In this document: in pieces, positions 53,201-61,643 of the stretch
Layout of the letters: every line of letters starts with the position of its first letter
Numbering within the stretch: position 1 is the stretch's first letter
Assembly: GCF_030540545.1 (NCBI RefSeq)
Contig: NZ_JAUNVZ010000007.1
Coordinates: 62,001 to 126,000, forward strand
Source of the DNA: Rothia sp. (in: high G+C Gram-positive bacteria)
GTDB taxonomy: Bacteria; Actinomycetota; Actinomycetes; Actinomycetales; Micrococcaceae
Length of the DNA stretch: 64,000 bases
Reading direction: 5' to 3'
Program-made: the position numbers and the translations under genes
The notes under the pieces: generated by a model
What the model was told of the DNA's origin: nothing
Databases searched by the model: none
Seen by the model: only the letters and a program-made list of their open reading frames with translations

Positions 53201-54526
53201 GGGGTTCGCGTCGATTTCCAGGGCAATGGGGTTACCGCGACCGGGCATACCGCGCAGGGTCACGGTCATATCGGGCACGGGACCGGCGGAAATATTATGA
53301 ATGCGCGCACTCACGGGAGGTTCGGGGCGCTTACCCGCTGCGCGTTCCTCAGCACTCAGGGGCGCCGGGGTGCTGATCGGCAGCACGGCGTCGAAGGGAA
53401 CCACATTAATCTGGGCACCGAAGAGGCGCGCATCATTGGCCCGGGCTGCACGTTCGAGGTCTTCCTGGCGTGCCGCCGGGTGCTGAGCGTTGCGCTCAAA
53501 GTCCTGTTTGACGCGCTCAATGGCATGTTCCAGAGAGCCAATGGAGGGCACCTGAACCGGCAGCACATTCACAGCGGTGCAGGCAGTTTGCGCGCTCATT
53601 TTAGCCAGTTCGCGGGTTGTAGCCTCCGCGGTGGGCGGCAGCATGCGGTTCATCTGCGGCACACCGAATGCCGCCGACTCACGGTTGGCAATACGCGCTA
53701 GGAAGGAACCCACGACAGCGGTGGCAAGGTGCGGCCAGGAGGCGCCTTTTTCCTTTGCGGCTGCCAGCAGGCGCGTCTGCAGTTCCACGGGTACAGCAAG
53801 GCTCACACGGAGGGCTGCCGGGGATGCCTCTGCGGTGCGACCTGCCAGAGAAGAATCGGGTTCTTCGAGCACATGCGCGTTCTCTTCGCTGAGCCAAAAG
53901 TCCAGGTCGGCCTCACGTGCTGCTGCGGCAGCCTCATCAGCTGCAATCAGCTGCGCAACACCGGGGCGAGCCGCCGGGGGCACATCGTGACCGGCATCAA
54001 GGGTGCGGTAGATCGCCGCAATACGGGATAGACCGTTAAAGGCAGCGAAACCATCAGCTACCACATGGGACATAGAGTGGTAGAGCCAGATTTTACCGGC
54101 GTAGCGAGTGTAGGCACTACGCAGAGTCACGCCCTTATCAGTGTTCAACGGTTCAGCAAGCAGAGCACGCGCCCAGCTGAGCACCGTCTCGGGAAGGGTA
54201 GCTTCTCCCCCGCTTCTCTGTGCTTCATCAGAGTCGAAACCTTCCAGGGAGTACTCTTCGAGTACCTGCACAGCGCTCAAAAATTCCTCAACGGAAAGCA
54301 CTTGCTGCTCGGCACGACCTGCATGCACGCGGGTCCGCACACGCACGCCCTCATTCTCCGCATAGAATTGCTCCAGGGCACGGCGCAGCAGCTGCATATC
54401 GGTGTTAGCGGGCAGCTCGAGCACCTCGGCGGTGTTATAGCGCGGATTCTCGGGAGCCATAACGGCGGCAAGGTAAATGCCTCGCGCGGAAGAACTCAGC
54501 GGAAGCCAGGGGGAATCGGTGTGCAT
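50285..54526 (-). CDS. entF: Enterobactin synthase-type NRPS, EntF-like (C-A-T-TE, serine)
   Basis: A 1413-residue one-module NRPS with condensation (to about 450), adenylation (about 480-1010), carrier (Ser near 1105) and thioesterase domains. The adenylation domain has TSGSTGRPKG and NLYGPTEAAVDVT. Aligning by eye gives a specificity code of D-V-W-H-V-S-L-V-D-K, differing from the EntF serine code at one position. The carrier motif is FGGSSMS. The thioesterase has GWSVGG and a late SHTG histidine. The condensation motif reads SHVVADG, so the first His of HHxxxDG is Ser. EntF joins dihydroxybenzoate to serine and cyclises three units. The start at 54526 has AAGG 6 bases upstream; the ATG two codons earlier touches that site. 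Confidence 0.93.
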   Translation of the reverse strand: MHTDSPWLPLSSSARGIYLAAVMAPENPRYNTAEVLELPANTDMQLLRRALEQFYAENEGVRVRTRVHAGRAEQQVLSVEEFLSAVQVLEEYSLEGFDSDEAQRSGGEATLPETVLSWARALLAEPLNTDKGVTLRSAYTRYAGKIWLYHSMSHVVADGFAAFNGLSRIAAIYRTLDAGHDVPPAARPGVAQLIAADEAAAAAREADLDFWLSEENAHVLEEPDSSLAGRTAEASPAALRVSLAVPVELQTRLLAAAKEKGASWPHLATAVVGSFLARIANRESAAFGVPQMNRMLPPTAEATTRELAKMSAQTACTAVNVLPVQVPSIGSLEHAIERVKQDFERNAQHPAARQEDLERAARANDARLFGAQINVVPFDAVLPISTPAPLSAEERAAGKRPEPPVSARIHNISAGPVPDMTVTLRGMPGRGNPIALEIDANPALYSPEILRAHASHLADWFRKWAIALEHNLPLEALSTATDAELAVLDSFNAPEHPVEYQSLLQRFIAAVQRHPEQIALRAAAPARRADGSFGLTPEDPQAYDFSQELSYVQLDYRARALAAELIGAGVRPGQAVGLRVERGIEQYVALYALLYAGATYVPVLPELPAERIGVMLEDAGAAALIHGPGLAPLGASELAPEQPELYAQLPQIQLPPINTAQMLSESEVPAREYLPGLDTDLESDAYILFTSGSTGRPKGVAISHRAIDNRLRWQQHQIPIAAGDKVLHKTAISFDVHVWELYWPLQEGASVVIAAPEGHRDPAYLARVIAEQGVDCLHFVPTMLTAFLSSPSAARILREVGYGEGENDKHLKYLVCSGEALHREQILEAHRALGVWILNLYGPTEAAVDVTFWDSSEDPEREQVPIGEPVWNTGTFILDKAGRPVPAGVLGELYLSGVQLARGYKNNPEATAAAFGEDAANGMRVYRTGDLATWELLPDESAPYGVRGVILYRGRADSQVKLNGQRLELGDIEATLTDSEHVSGAVAMLYTGPEGHRAPALAAFLETGTESEEEQAQIIESARAHAQASLPEYMVPTLWHAVHTFPVGTSGKADRKLLARHDFAVSTGEDGPQDLLQQQLAAIFASALGVERVGVHDDFFAFGGSSMSALNVIASIEEQLGITVSIGALFAYPSVAELAESLGENSGAEFLPVLPLRRVPESPEPDAPAPLFILPPAGGLGWSYAPYAAALPSNQAIYTLQLAPFSDESASMPASLDELARYFLSLILGVLEEKQLPARVQLMGWSVGGTASVQTAALLREAGVEIERVVVLDGYPAEQWADVPAPDEQESYRALLRMAGLPEPDPEEVLDLPTVLERLKAIGSALGYLGEDALGVTFAAMQASPALLRGASHRYYDGPVIMVAAVHEDQPYLDASGWSAHCSDLEVVNISEASHTGMVNDSFVPQIVSSIWG

Positions 54527-54584
54527 ATCCATCCTTGGAAAAGCTAAACGGGGATATAGTTCGGAGAGTACAGACAGAGAGCTA

Positions 54585-54621
54585 GACCCCGCACCCCGGT
54601 ACAGGCTCGGGGCGCAGGGTC
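54585..54621 (-). other. Hairpin between the carrier-protein and NRPS genes
   Basis: Fourteen-base arms with two mismatches (GACCCCGCACCCCG, CGGGGCGCAGGGTC) lie in the 106-base gap. There is no T run, so it may adjust the level of NRPS mRNA by partial termination or by stabilising an end. Confidence 0.4.
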
Positions 54622-54632
54622 TTATCTACGGT

Positions 54633-54857
54633 TTAGGCGCGGGACGCCAGGAATTCCACGGTCGGGTTTTCAACCAGCTCGGTAAATTCCACCACAATAC
54701 CGGCAGCAACCAGATCATCCAGCAGAGCAAAAGCACCCATGGAATCCAGACCCAGGCTGAACAAATCGGTAGTGGGCTGGTCAAAAGCTGCCTGCAGAGA
54801 ATCTTCTTCCTTCAGGTAGCTTGCCAGGATCGGGCGCAGAGTCTCGGTAGCGGACAT
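54633..54857 (-). CDS. Stand-alone aryl carrier protein
   Basis: A 74-residue carrier protein. The phosphopantetheine site is LFSLGLDSMGAF, with Ser39 the expected attachment residue, in a four-helix pattern of normal length. In enteric bacteria this domain is the C-terminal part of EntB, fused to the isochorismatase; here it is a separate gene between entE and entF. It should receive 2,3-dihydroxybenzoate from EntE and present it to the EntF condensation domain. AGAGAG lies before the ATG, and the gene starts 37 bases after the entE stop, so co-transcription is likely. No phosphopantetheinyl transferase is in the window. Confidence 0.9.
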   Translation of the reverse strand: MSATETLRPILASYLKEEDSLQAAFDQPTTDLFSLGLDSMGAFALLDDLVAAGIVVEFTELVENPTVEFLASRA

Positions 54858-54894
54858 TATTCTCTCTTTTCTATCGGAATCTTAGGTAGATGTC

Positions 54895-56613
54895 TTAGGA
54901 AGCGAGCATATCGGCAAGCAGCGCACGCAGCTCGCGACGAGAAATCTTACCCACATTGGTGGTGGGCAGCTCATCCATCACCTCAACACGCTCAGGAATC
55001 TTGAAATCAGCAAGCTGAGCGGCGGTAAAGTACTCGTGCATGGTGCGGCGCGGATTCTCACCGAAGGAGGCGCCGGGCTTGGGCACCAGCACCAGAGCCA
55101 CACGCTCACCCACGGTCTCATCGGGCAGACCCAGAACCACAGCGTCAAAAACATCCGGGTGAGCCAGGGCGATGTCCTCAATCTCATCCACGGCGATCTT
55201 TTCACCATTGCGGTTAATCTGATCCTTGGCGCGACCGGTCACCTCCAAGTTCGGGCCGTTCCAGCGCACAATATCGCCGGTGCGGTAGAAGCCGTCCTCG
55301 GTAAAGCCAAAGCGGTTCGCGTTCTCTTCCAGGTAGTAGCCGCGAATAGTGTAGGGGCCGCGAGTGAGCAAATGGCCGCTCTCGCCACGCGCCACGGGCT
55401 GATCATTATCGTCCACAATCAGCACCTCATCATCGGGGCTAATGGGGCGACCCTGAGTGTTGAACTGCAGATAGGGGTCGTCCTCGCGGCGGGTATAGTT
55501 CACCAAGCCCTCAGCCATGCCAAAGACCTGCTGAATATCAACCTTCAGGGTCTGAGCGATAGTGCCCGCAACTGCCGGAGACAGCTTGGAGCCGCCCACC
55601 TGCAGGGTGCGCAGGGAAGGGAGCTCTACCAGGTTACGCTCGGCAGAAGCAGCCCATGCCTGAGCCAGAGGAGGCACCAGAGCGGTAAAAGTCACGCCCT
55701 CCATCTGAATCAGACGGAATGCGGTCTGCGGGGAAGGATCACCGGCGAACACCATCTTGGCACTGGCGCACATAGCACCCAGAATACCCGGGGAGCTCAT
55801 GGTGAAATTATGCGCCGCGGGCAGCACAATCAGCATGGTGGTATTGGCGTGAATACGGCAAATATCCACCGAACCGCGCACCGAATACAGATACGCCGCG
55901 TGGGTGCGAGGGATCAGCTTGGACACACCGGTGGTGCCACCCGATAGCTGCAGGAATGCCACCTGCTCGCTAGCGCGAGTGGAGTCGGTGTTCTGAATAA
56001 CGCCAGGCATAAAGGGCTCAGCGAGCTCTTCTTCACTCAGCGGCTGCAGGGGCACGGAAGCGTCAATACCCACCGGAGGCGCCACCTCACCCGCAGCGCT
56101 GAGAGTCTCAACGAGATCTTCATGCAGCTGACTAAAGTTCGTACCGGTAGCCTTGGAAGAGTAAATATGGGCGGCAGCGTCGGTACGGGTTGCAAAATGC
56201 GAGAGCTCGTTCAGGCGGTGCTGAGGCAGGCAGAAAACCGGCAGGGCGCTCGCCCAGAAGGTACCCAGCAGGTACACCAGATACTCGGCAATATTAGGCA
56301 GCTGCAGCAGCACGCGATCGCCGGGCTGCACGCCCGCCTCAATCAGGCGCTTGGCGGCGGCGCGACCGGCTGCCTCCAGCTCACCGTAGGAGTAGCGCAC
56401 CTGTACGGGCTTGCCCGTCTCATCCAGCACGGCGTGGGAGAGAGCAACCAGCGCCGGGAAGTGGGGCTTGGCGCGGCAGGCATCCAACAGGAATTCGGGG
56501 ATGGTCTGGTCAACCCAGTAGCCGGCTTCGCGGTACTTAGCGGCGAACTCTTCGGGAATCAGGGGCGTGGGAGCCAGGGGGCTGCGCTCTACGTATGCGG
56601 GGGCGTCGGTCAT
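54895..56613 (-). CDS. entE: 2,3-dihydroxybenzoate--AMP ligase
   Basis: A 572-residue stand-alone adenylating enzyme. QLSGGTTGVSKLIPRTH is the phosphate-binding core. AAHNFTMSSPG carries the Asn that replaces the usual Asp in aryl-acid-activating enzymes, and QQVFGMAEGLVNYTRREDD is the typical DhbE/EntE block. The C-terminal RNGEKIAVDEIE hinge and the catalytic Lys in NVGKISRREL are present. It makes dihydroxybenzoyl-AMP and transfers it to the adjacent carrier protein. Salicylate is a conceivable alternative, but the neighbours (serine NRPS, Fes) favour dihydroxybenzoate. It is the first biosynthetic gene, 166 bases after fes; TTTGCA and CATAAT, 16 bases apart, form a possible promoter there. 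Confidence 0.94.
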   Translation of the reverse strand: MTDAPAYVERSPLAPTPLIPEEFAAKYREAGYWVDQTIPEFLLDACRAKPHFPALVALSHAVLDETGKPVQVRYSYGELEAAGRAAAKRLIEAGVQPGDRVLLQLPNIAEYLVYLLGTFWASALPVFCLPQHRLNELSHFATRTDAAAHIYSSKATGTNFSQLHEDLVETLSAAGEVAPPVGIDASVPLQPLSEEELAEPFMPGVIQNTDSTRASEQVAFLQLSGGTTGVSKLIPRTHAAYLYSVRGSVDICRIHANTTMLIVLPAAHNFTMSSPGILGAMCASAKMVFAGDPSPQTAFRLIQMEGVTFTALVPPLAQAWAASAERNLVELPSLRTLQVGGSKLSPAVAGTIAQTLKVDIQQVFGMAEGLVNYTRREDDPYLQFNTQGRPISPDDEVLIVDDNDQPVARGESGHLLTRGPYTIRGYYLEENANRFGFTEDGFYRTGDIVRWNGPNLEVTGRAKDQINRNGEKIAVDEIEDIALAHPDVFDAVVLGLPDETVGERVALVLVPKPGASFGENPRRTMHEYFTAAQLADFKIPERVEVMDELPTTNVGKISRRELRALLADMLAS

Positions 56614-56779
56614 TGAATCCTCTATCTTTTCTCTCTGCTACGAGTATCTAGTCTCCATTATGCCAGAGACCACATAGATGCAAAACGACGGAAGTGCATG
56701 TGTCTCGCATCTACTGAGCTATAGCAGATATAAGCTTTTCTACAGGCTCGCTAGGTGTCTTCAAAAGGCTCAGGGTTAT

Positions 56780-58141
56780 TTAGCTCCGCGCGGGCAAAAT
56801 ACGCTCCAATGCCGGAACAATAGCACCACGCCAGCAGGCATAATCATGACCGCCGTTAAAGACCGTATAGCTAATATCCGCATTACTTTCACGCAGCTGG
56901 TCAATAAAACGCTCATGCGGCTCGGTCAAAATCCATTCCTGCTGACCGACCTCAATATCCAGGCTCAGGTGGTTTAGACGGTGCAGTTCATCGGCTTCCT
57001 TAAGCTCATTCAGACGCTCAAAAGCAACATCCTGCCAGAGGGAAGAAGACTGTGCAAAGGCACCGCCGAAAGACTCCGGGCGGCTGAGCACAGCCAGCAG
57101 AGCAGAAAGACCACCCAGAGACTGACCGATGAGGAAAATACGCTCACTGGGCGGAGTTACACCGTGCTCTGCAGCCAACCAGGGCAGAGCCTGATCCGCA
57201 AGGTAGGCACCAATGGGGTTCGATCCGTCCAGTTCCTTCCAGCGGCGCTCGCGACCACCCGAATCCATAAAGAGAGCGTTGAAGGCGGGCAGACGGGATG
57301 CATCGTGCGCGCGCTGCAGGGTTTCCAGCAGACCCAGGCGCAGCCACGCCTCACCGTCAAAGAAAATCACCAGGGGCGCATCCGGCGCGGGCTCGCCCAC
57401 GCGCTGAATGCTCACGGGGTGCTGCTCGGGAGCCATATGCCACTCGTACTCGGGCAGCTGATCCAGCTCGTGCATTTCCAGCACGAACTCGTGCACGGGG
57501 GCGTGCTCCAGCTGAACCACGCTCATATGGTGACCCAGGCGGTTCTTCATTTCCAGGGGGTTGTGCACATCGTACAGGCCGGTGTCGAGCACGCGGCGCA
57601 ACTGCACCTGATCGCGATCATTCAGCCAAGGCGGAGTGCCGCCGGGCAGCGCCGGAACAAAGCAATAGGAGGCGCGCCAAGTGGTTTCCATCTGGAAGCT
57701 CAGATGCCACCAATCGGTGCCCTCAATACGCTCCATGAGCGAGCGCCCCAGATCCTTTTCGTCGGTAATGCGATTGACGAACAGCAGTACCTGCTGAGCC
57801 TCGCCATTGCGGTAGAGGAAGGTAACAATACGCTCGGAGTCCAGCTCATTGCCCTGCTCATCACGAGCCACCTGGACAATGGGGGTGCCCTCGGAGATCA
57901 GATCTTCAATGCGGGCGGTAAGCTCCTGCGGGTTCACGGCGCTTTCAATCAGCTCGTGTATCAGGGGCGATTCCACGCGCGGGGTGGGCGTGGGACGAGG
58001 AGTTTTCGGAGGAGTGCGACGCAAACACGCAGCGTATTCCGCCGGGGTCAGTCCGGGAGGGCAATCTCCCTCGGCTCGGCGAATAACTTCGTCCAGGGCA
58101 TGCTGAACATCGAGCTGCTGCGGGTTTACTTCAGTGGACAT
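56780..58141 (-). CDS. fes: Enterochelin (enterobactin) esterase
   Basis: A 453-residue cytoplasmic esterase that cuts the tri-serine lactone of ferric enterobactin and related compounds to free iron. An N-terminal immunoglobulin-like domain binds the ligand (GTDWWHLSFQMETTWRASY). The alpha/beta hydrolase half has FFDGEAW, IGQSLGG with the nucleophilic serine near 345, and GGHDYACWRG with the catalytic histidine near 433. About 60 Pro-rich residues precede the family domain. No signal peptide. The long free region upstream (58142-58478) points to its own promoter, possibly shared with the entE-entF run. Confidence 0.93.
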   Translation of the reverse strand: MSTEVNPQQLDVQHALDEVIRRAEGDCPPGLTPAEYAACLRRTPPKTPRPTPTPRVESPLIHELIESAVNPQELTARIEDLISEGTPIVQVARDEQGNELDSERIVTFLYRNGEAQQVLLFVNRITDEKDLGRSLMERIEGTDWWHLSFQMETTWRASYCFVPALPGGTPPWLNDRDQVQLRRVLDTGLYDVHNPLEMKNRLGHHMSVVQLEHAPVHEFVLEMHELDQLPEYEWHMAPEQHPVSIQRVGEPAPDAPLVIFFDGEAWLRLGLLETLQRAHDASRLPAFNALFMDSGGRERRWKELDGSNPIGAYLADQALPWLAAEHGVTPPSERIFLIGQSLGGLSALLAVLSRPESFGGAFAQSSSLWQDVAFERLNELKEADELHRLNHLSLDIEVGQQEWILTEPHERFIDQLRESNADISYTVFNGGHDYACWRGAIVPALERILPARS

Positions 58142-58478
58142 AACCCATTCCTTCCATCAGCTGCATTAGCTTTGAAAAATCTACTCTTCTAAGGTACCAC
58201 TGAGTGTGGTATGAGCATAACGTTATACAGCTTAGAGCTTAGACACGTTGTATCGTGTAGTGACTCGCAGGGGCTTCAATATTTTTCGAGCACGGGGTAC
58301 ATAGTGAAAAGAGAGAGGCGTGTGACTCGTATCCTCTCCCCTCTTTAGCACCTCGTTAGCACCTATATCTAGTGGCGTTTTAAATACCTCGTGAGTCCAC
58401 GCTCTTATAGAGATACTCCCCGTATTCCTCTCGCGAGAAAAATACGGGGAGTATCTCTAACACCGGCTACAAGCGACA
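58142..58478. other. Intergenic region between fes and fepC
   Basis: No gene is seen in 337 bases. The part near fes contains the perfect palindrome ATAACGTTAT (58217-58226), a possible operator. The part near fepC contains the terminator at 58410-58457. Confidence 0.5.
58410..58457 (-). terminator. Terminator of the fepDGC genes
   Basis: Perfect 17-base arms, GAGATACTCCCCGTATT and its complement, surround a 14-base loop 22 bases after the fepC stop. Confidence 0.85.
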
Positions 58479-59339
58479 CTAGGCAGAAGCGGCAGCCTCG
58501 GCACGAGCGGCACTAATACCGTCGGCGGCAATATGAATCTCCTGATCCTCAAAAGGAATAATCAGGGGCGTACCCGTGACAGGATCATCAATAATCATCG
58601 AATTCAGCTCAAACACCTCACGAATAATCTCGGGGGTCACCACATCCTTCGGCGCGCCCTGAGCAATAATCTGACCGCGACGCATGAGCACCACATGGGT
58701 TGCATAACGGAACGCCAGGTTTAGATCGTGCAGCACCACAGCCACCGTATGACCGTTCGCGTGCAGATCGCGAGCCAGGTTCAGCACCTCAATCTGGTGG
58801 GTAATATCCAGGTAGGTGGTCGGCTCATCCAGCAGAATCAACGGGGTCTGCTGCGCCAGGGTCATAGCAATCCACACGCGCTGACGTTGGCCGCCCGACA
58901 GAGCCTCAATGGGGCGGTCGGCAAGCTCCAACACATTCGCCGCCTTCATAGCCTGCACGCACGCCTGCTCGTCAGCATCGGACCAGGAGCGCAGCAGAGA
59001 CTGATGCGGGTAGCGGCCGCGAGCAACCACATCCGCCACGGTTACACCATTGGGCGCCTCCGGAGTCTGAGGCAGCATCGCCAAAATCTGCGCAATGGCG
59101 CGGGACTTCATCTGAGACAGCGGGGTGCCATCCAGACTCACGGTACCGGACTTCGCCGGGATCACGCGCGACAGAGTCTTGAGCAGGGTGGACTTGCCGC
59201 AAGCGTTCGGACCGAGAATAACGGTCAGCTCGCCCTCCAGCAACTCAAAGTCCACCCCATCCAGCACGCGGTGCTCGCCGTAGCCAACCACCAGCTGCTC
59301 GCCCGCCAAGCGGGATTCATTCTTCTTCTCCACGCTCAT
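58479..59339 (-). CDS. fepC: Ferric enterobactin ABC transporter ATP-binding protein
   Basis: A 286-residue ABC ATPase of the iron-siderophore family. GPNACGKST is the Walker A site, LSGGQRQRVWIAMTLAQ the signature, and LILLDEPTTYLD the Walker B with D-loop. The QTPEAPNGVTVADVVARGRYPHQ region is typical of FepC/FhuC. The start overlaps the fepG stop by one base (TAATG). It drives import of the ferric siderophore through FepD/FepG. Confidence 0.94.
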   Translation of the reverse strand: MSVEKKNESRLAGEQLVVGYGEHRVLDGVDFELLEGELTVILGPNACGKSTLLKTLSRVIPAKSGTVSLDGTPLSQMKSRAIAQILAMLPQTPEAPNGVTVADVVARGRYPHQSLLRSWSDADEQACVQAMKAANVLELADRPIEALSGGQRQRVWIAMTLAQQTPLILLDEPTTYLDITHQIEVLNLARDLHANGHTVAVVLHDLNLAFRYATHVVLMRRGQIIAQGAPKDVVTPEIIREVFELNSMIIDDPVTGTPLIIPFEDQEIHIAADGISAARAEAAASA

Positions 59340-60415
59340 TAGGCGCTCTTCCTCTCACGATAAATCAGATAAATCAGGTACAGACCGCCAATCGCACCGG
59401 TCACAATACCCACCTGCAAAATATGACTACCAAAGGCGTAACGGCCGATCATATCCGAACCCAGCACCAGCAGGGAACCCATCAGCGCCGCACTGGTAAA
59501 GCCCACGCCACTGTCCTTGGACAGGGTCTTAGCAATATGGGGAGCCGCCAGAGCCACAAAAGCCACCGGGCCGCAGGTTGCGGTCGCCAGGGAAACCAGC
59601 AGCACGCCAATAAAGAGCGCCGCCACGCGGTACTTATCCACGTTCACGCCCAAACCCGCAGCCACATTATCGCCAAAACGAATAGCGCCCAGGGGACGAA
59701 CCAAAATTAGCAGCAGGGGCACAGCCACAATCATGGCAATCAGCAGGGCGATAGAACGCTCCCAGACAATATCGTTCAGATTACCCGCCAGCCAAGAAGC
59801 CGCAGTCTGCGCCTGAGTCAGGGAGGCACGCACCACCAGCAGAGAGTTAAACGCCGCCAGGGTCGAGCCCACACCAATACCGACCAGCACCAGGCGGAAG
59901 CCCTTCAGACCGGTACGGCGGGTCATAGCCCACACCAGCAGGGAGGTCGCCAAACCACCCACCACAGCGCCGGCAGCGATCTCCACCGGGCCGGAATTGA
60001 AGACAATAATCTGCAGCAGAGCACCGGTTGCCGCGCCATTAGTGAAACCAATAATATCGGGCGAACCCAGCGCATTACCGCTAATCACCTGGAAAATAGC
60101 GCCGGAAAGGCCTAGAGCTGCACCCACCAGCAGAGCAGCCACAATACGAGCCGCACGCTGCTGAACCAGGGTCACCGCCAGGGGCTTACCCTGACCGAAC
60201 AGAGCGTTAACGGTATCGCCCAGGCTCAGGGAGTACTTACCCTGCTGCAAACCCCACAGGGACAGAACAATCAGAGCCGTGAGCAGCACCAGATTCAGCA
60301 CAAAAGTACGCCAGGGAATCTGGGCACTAATAGCACCGCGCAGGTTCAGCACCGGGCGGTTGGACAGGTCACGACCGCGGCGAGCGCCGGTTACAGAAGA
60401 GGTAATGCTAGTCAT
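59339..60415 (-). CDS. fepG: Ferric enterobactin ABC transporter permease FepG
   Basis: A 358-residue FecCD-family permease with about nine to ten hydrophobic segments. Family motifs are GAALGLSGAIFQ(V)ISGNALGSPDIIGFTNGA and the cytoplasmic GPVAFVALAAPHIAK coupling loop that contacts the ATPase. It forms a heterodimer with FepD. The gene abuts fepD directly (TAAATG) and overlaps fepC, so the three form one transcription unit. Confidence 0.92.
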   Translation of the reverse strand: MTSITSSVTGARRGRDLSNRPVLNLRGAISAQIPWRTFVLNLVLLTALIVLSLWGLQQGKYSLSLGDTVNALFGQGKPLAVTLVQQRAARIVAALLVGAALGLSGAIFQVISGNALGSPDIIGFTNGAATGALLQIIVFNSGPVEIAAGAVVGGLATSLLVWAMTRRTGLKGFRLVLVGIGVGSTLAAFNSLLVVRASLTQAQTAASWLAGNLNDIVWERSIALLIAMIVAVPLLLILVRPLGAIRFGDNVAAGLGVNVDKYRVAALFIGVLLVSLATATCGPVAFVALAAPHIAKTLSKDSGVGFTSAALMGSLLVLGSDMIGRYAFGSHILQVGIVTGAIGGLYLIYLIYRERKSA

Positions 60416-61492
60416 TTAGAGCGCCTCCACCTTGGGTCGAGTCATCAGGAAGAGGAAGAGCGGGGCACCCGCCAGGGTGGCAATAATACCCACCTGAGTC
60501 TCTTCGGGAGCAACCACCACACGCGCGAGAACATCGGTCGCCAGCAGCCACACCGGACCCACAATAGCCGAGCCGATATTAACCCAGAGCACGTCATTAC
60601 CCAGCAGGGCGCGCACCACAAAAGGCACCGCCAGACCCACAAAACCAATCGGACCCACCGCCGCGGTTGCCACACCGGCAAGCACGGTCACACTGATCAG
60701 GGTCAGGTTCTGGGTGCGGGAAACGCTCACGCCCAGGCTGGTTGCTGCCTCTTCACCCATGCTCAGGGCGTTAATTGCGGGAGCCACAATAAAGGCAATG
60801 ACCACGCCGATCAGAATCACGGGACCAATGGCGGTAAAAATACCCATATCGCGCCCCTCCAGAGAGCCGGCGGTCCACAGGCGGAACTCATTATAGGCAT
60901 CCTGGTTAGCAAGAATCAGCGCCTGATTCACCGCCGACAGAGCGGCAGAAATAGCCACACCCGCCAGGGCAAGTTTCACAATGGAGCCGTCTTTTCCGCG
61001 GCCGAGGGTGTAGACCACCACGGCGGCAATAGCGGCACCAATCACGGCGGCAATCATATACTGCCAAATGCCCATCACGCCGAAAAGCACCACCGAAAGC
61101 ACCACAGCCACGGCAGCACCGGCGTTTACACCCATCAGGCCGGGTTCAGCCAGGGGGTTGCGGGTCAGAGATTGCATGAGGGAGCCGGCAACCGCCAGGG
61201 CGGCACCGCAGGCAATGGCAATCAGGGTGCGAGGCACACGCTGATCGAGCACAATAGTGCGGGCGGTTTCATCCCCGCCGCCGCTCAGAGCTGCGGTCAC
61301 CTGGGATTCAGGCAGAGCGTGAGAGCCCACATAGAGAGAGAGCAGCACGCTCACCAGCAGGGCACAACTAAAAATAATCAGCCAGGCAATGCGGCTACCG
61401 GTGCGGGCGCCCCTATTGGTGCCCTTGGTTGCCTGCGCCGGTGTTGATGATTCAACTCCGGTGCCGGGACTTAGATCTGTGGTTGAACTCAA
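60416..61492 (-). CDS. fepD: Ferric enterobactin ABC transporter permease FepD
   Basis: A 358-residue FecCD-family permease. AGSLMQSLTRNPLAEPGLMGVNAGAA near the N-terminus and GPIGFVGLAVPFVVR in the coupling loop are diagnostic. The start is TTG at 61492, supported by AAGGA 6 bases upstream. It is first in fepD-fepG-fepC. FepD and FepG assignment follows gene order and may be reversed in function. The 5' region is separated from the upstream surface-protein gene by a structured spacer. Confidence 0.92.
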   Translation of the reverse strand: MSSTTDLSPGTGVESSTPAQATKGTNRGARTGSRIAWLIIFSCALLVSVLLSLYVGSHALPESQVTAALSGGGDETARTIVLDQRVPRTLIAIACGAALAVAGSLMQSLTRNPLAEPGLMGVNAGAAVAVVLSVVLFGVMGIWQYMIAAVIGAAIAAVVVYTLGRGKDGSIVKLALAGVAISAALSAVNQALILANQDAYNEFRLWTAGSLEGRDMGIFTAIGPVILIGVVIAFIVAPAINALSMGEEAATSLGVSVSRTQNLTLISVTVLAGVATAAVGPIGFVGLAVPFVVRALLGNDVLWVNIGSAIVGPVWLLATDVLARVVVAPEETQVGIIATLAGAPLFLFLMTRPKVEAL

Positions 61493-61564
61493 TGATTGTC
61501 CTTGAATGACGAAATGTATGTGTTTCTAGGGTGCTTCGATACAGGCCAGAGCCTATTCGCGCAA

Positions 61565-61630
61565 ATGGCGCCGCTCTCCCCCGCTACCCGTGCAGACTAG
61601 TGTGCACGCGCGGAGGGAAAACGGCGCCAT
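61565..61630 (-). terminator. Structured spacer after the surface-protein gene
   Basis: The outer arms ATGGCGCCG and CGGCGCCAT enclose partial pairing of CTCCCCCG with CGGAGGG and GTGCA with TGCAC. It lies 13 bases after the stop at 61644. No T run follows on the minus strand, so partial readthrough into fepD is plausible. Confidence 0.55.
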
Positions 61631-61643
61631 CTTTTAAGAAAAC

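Noticed and set aside
58217-58226. The palindrome ATAACGTTAT upstream of fes as an iron-regulator box
   Set aside because: It does not resemble the DtxR/IdeR consensus. It is mentioned only as a possible operator.
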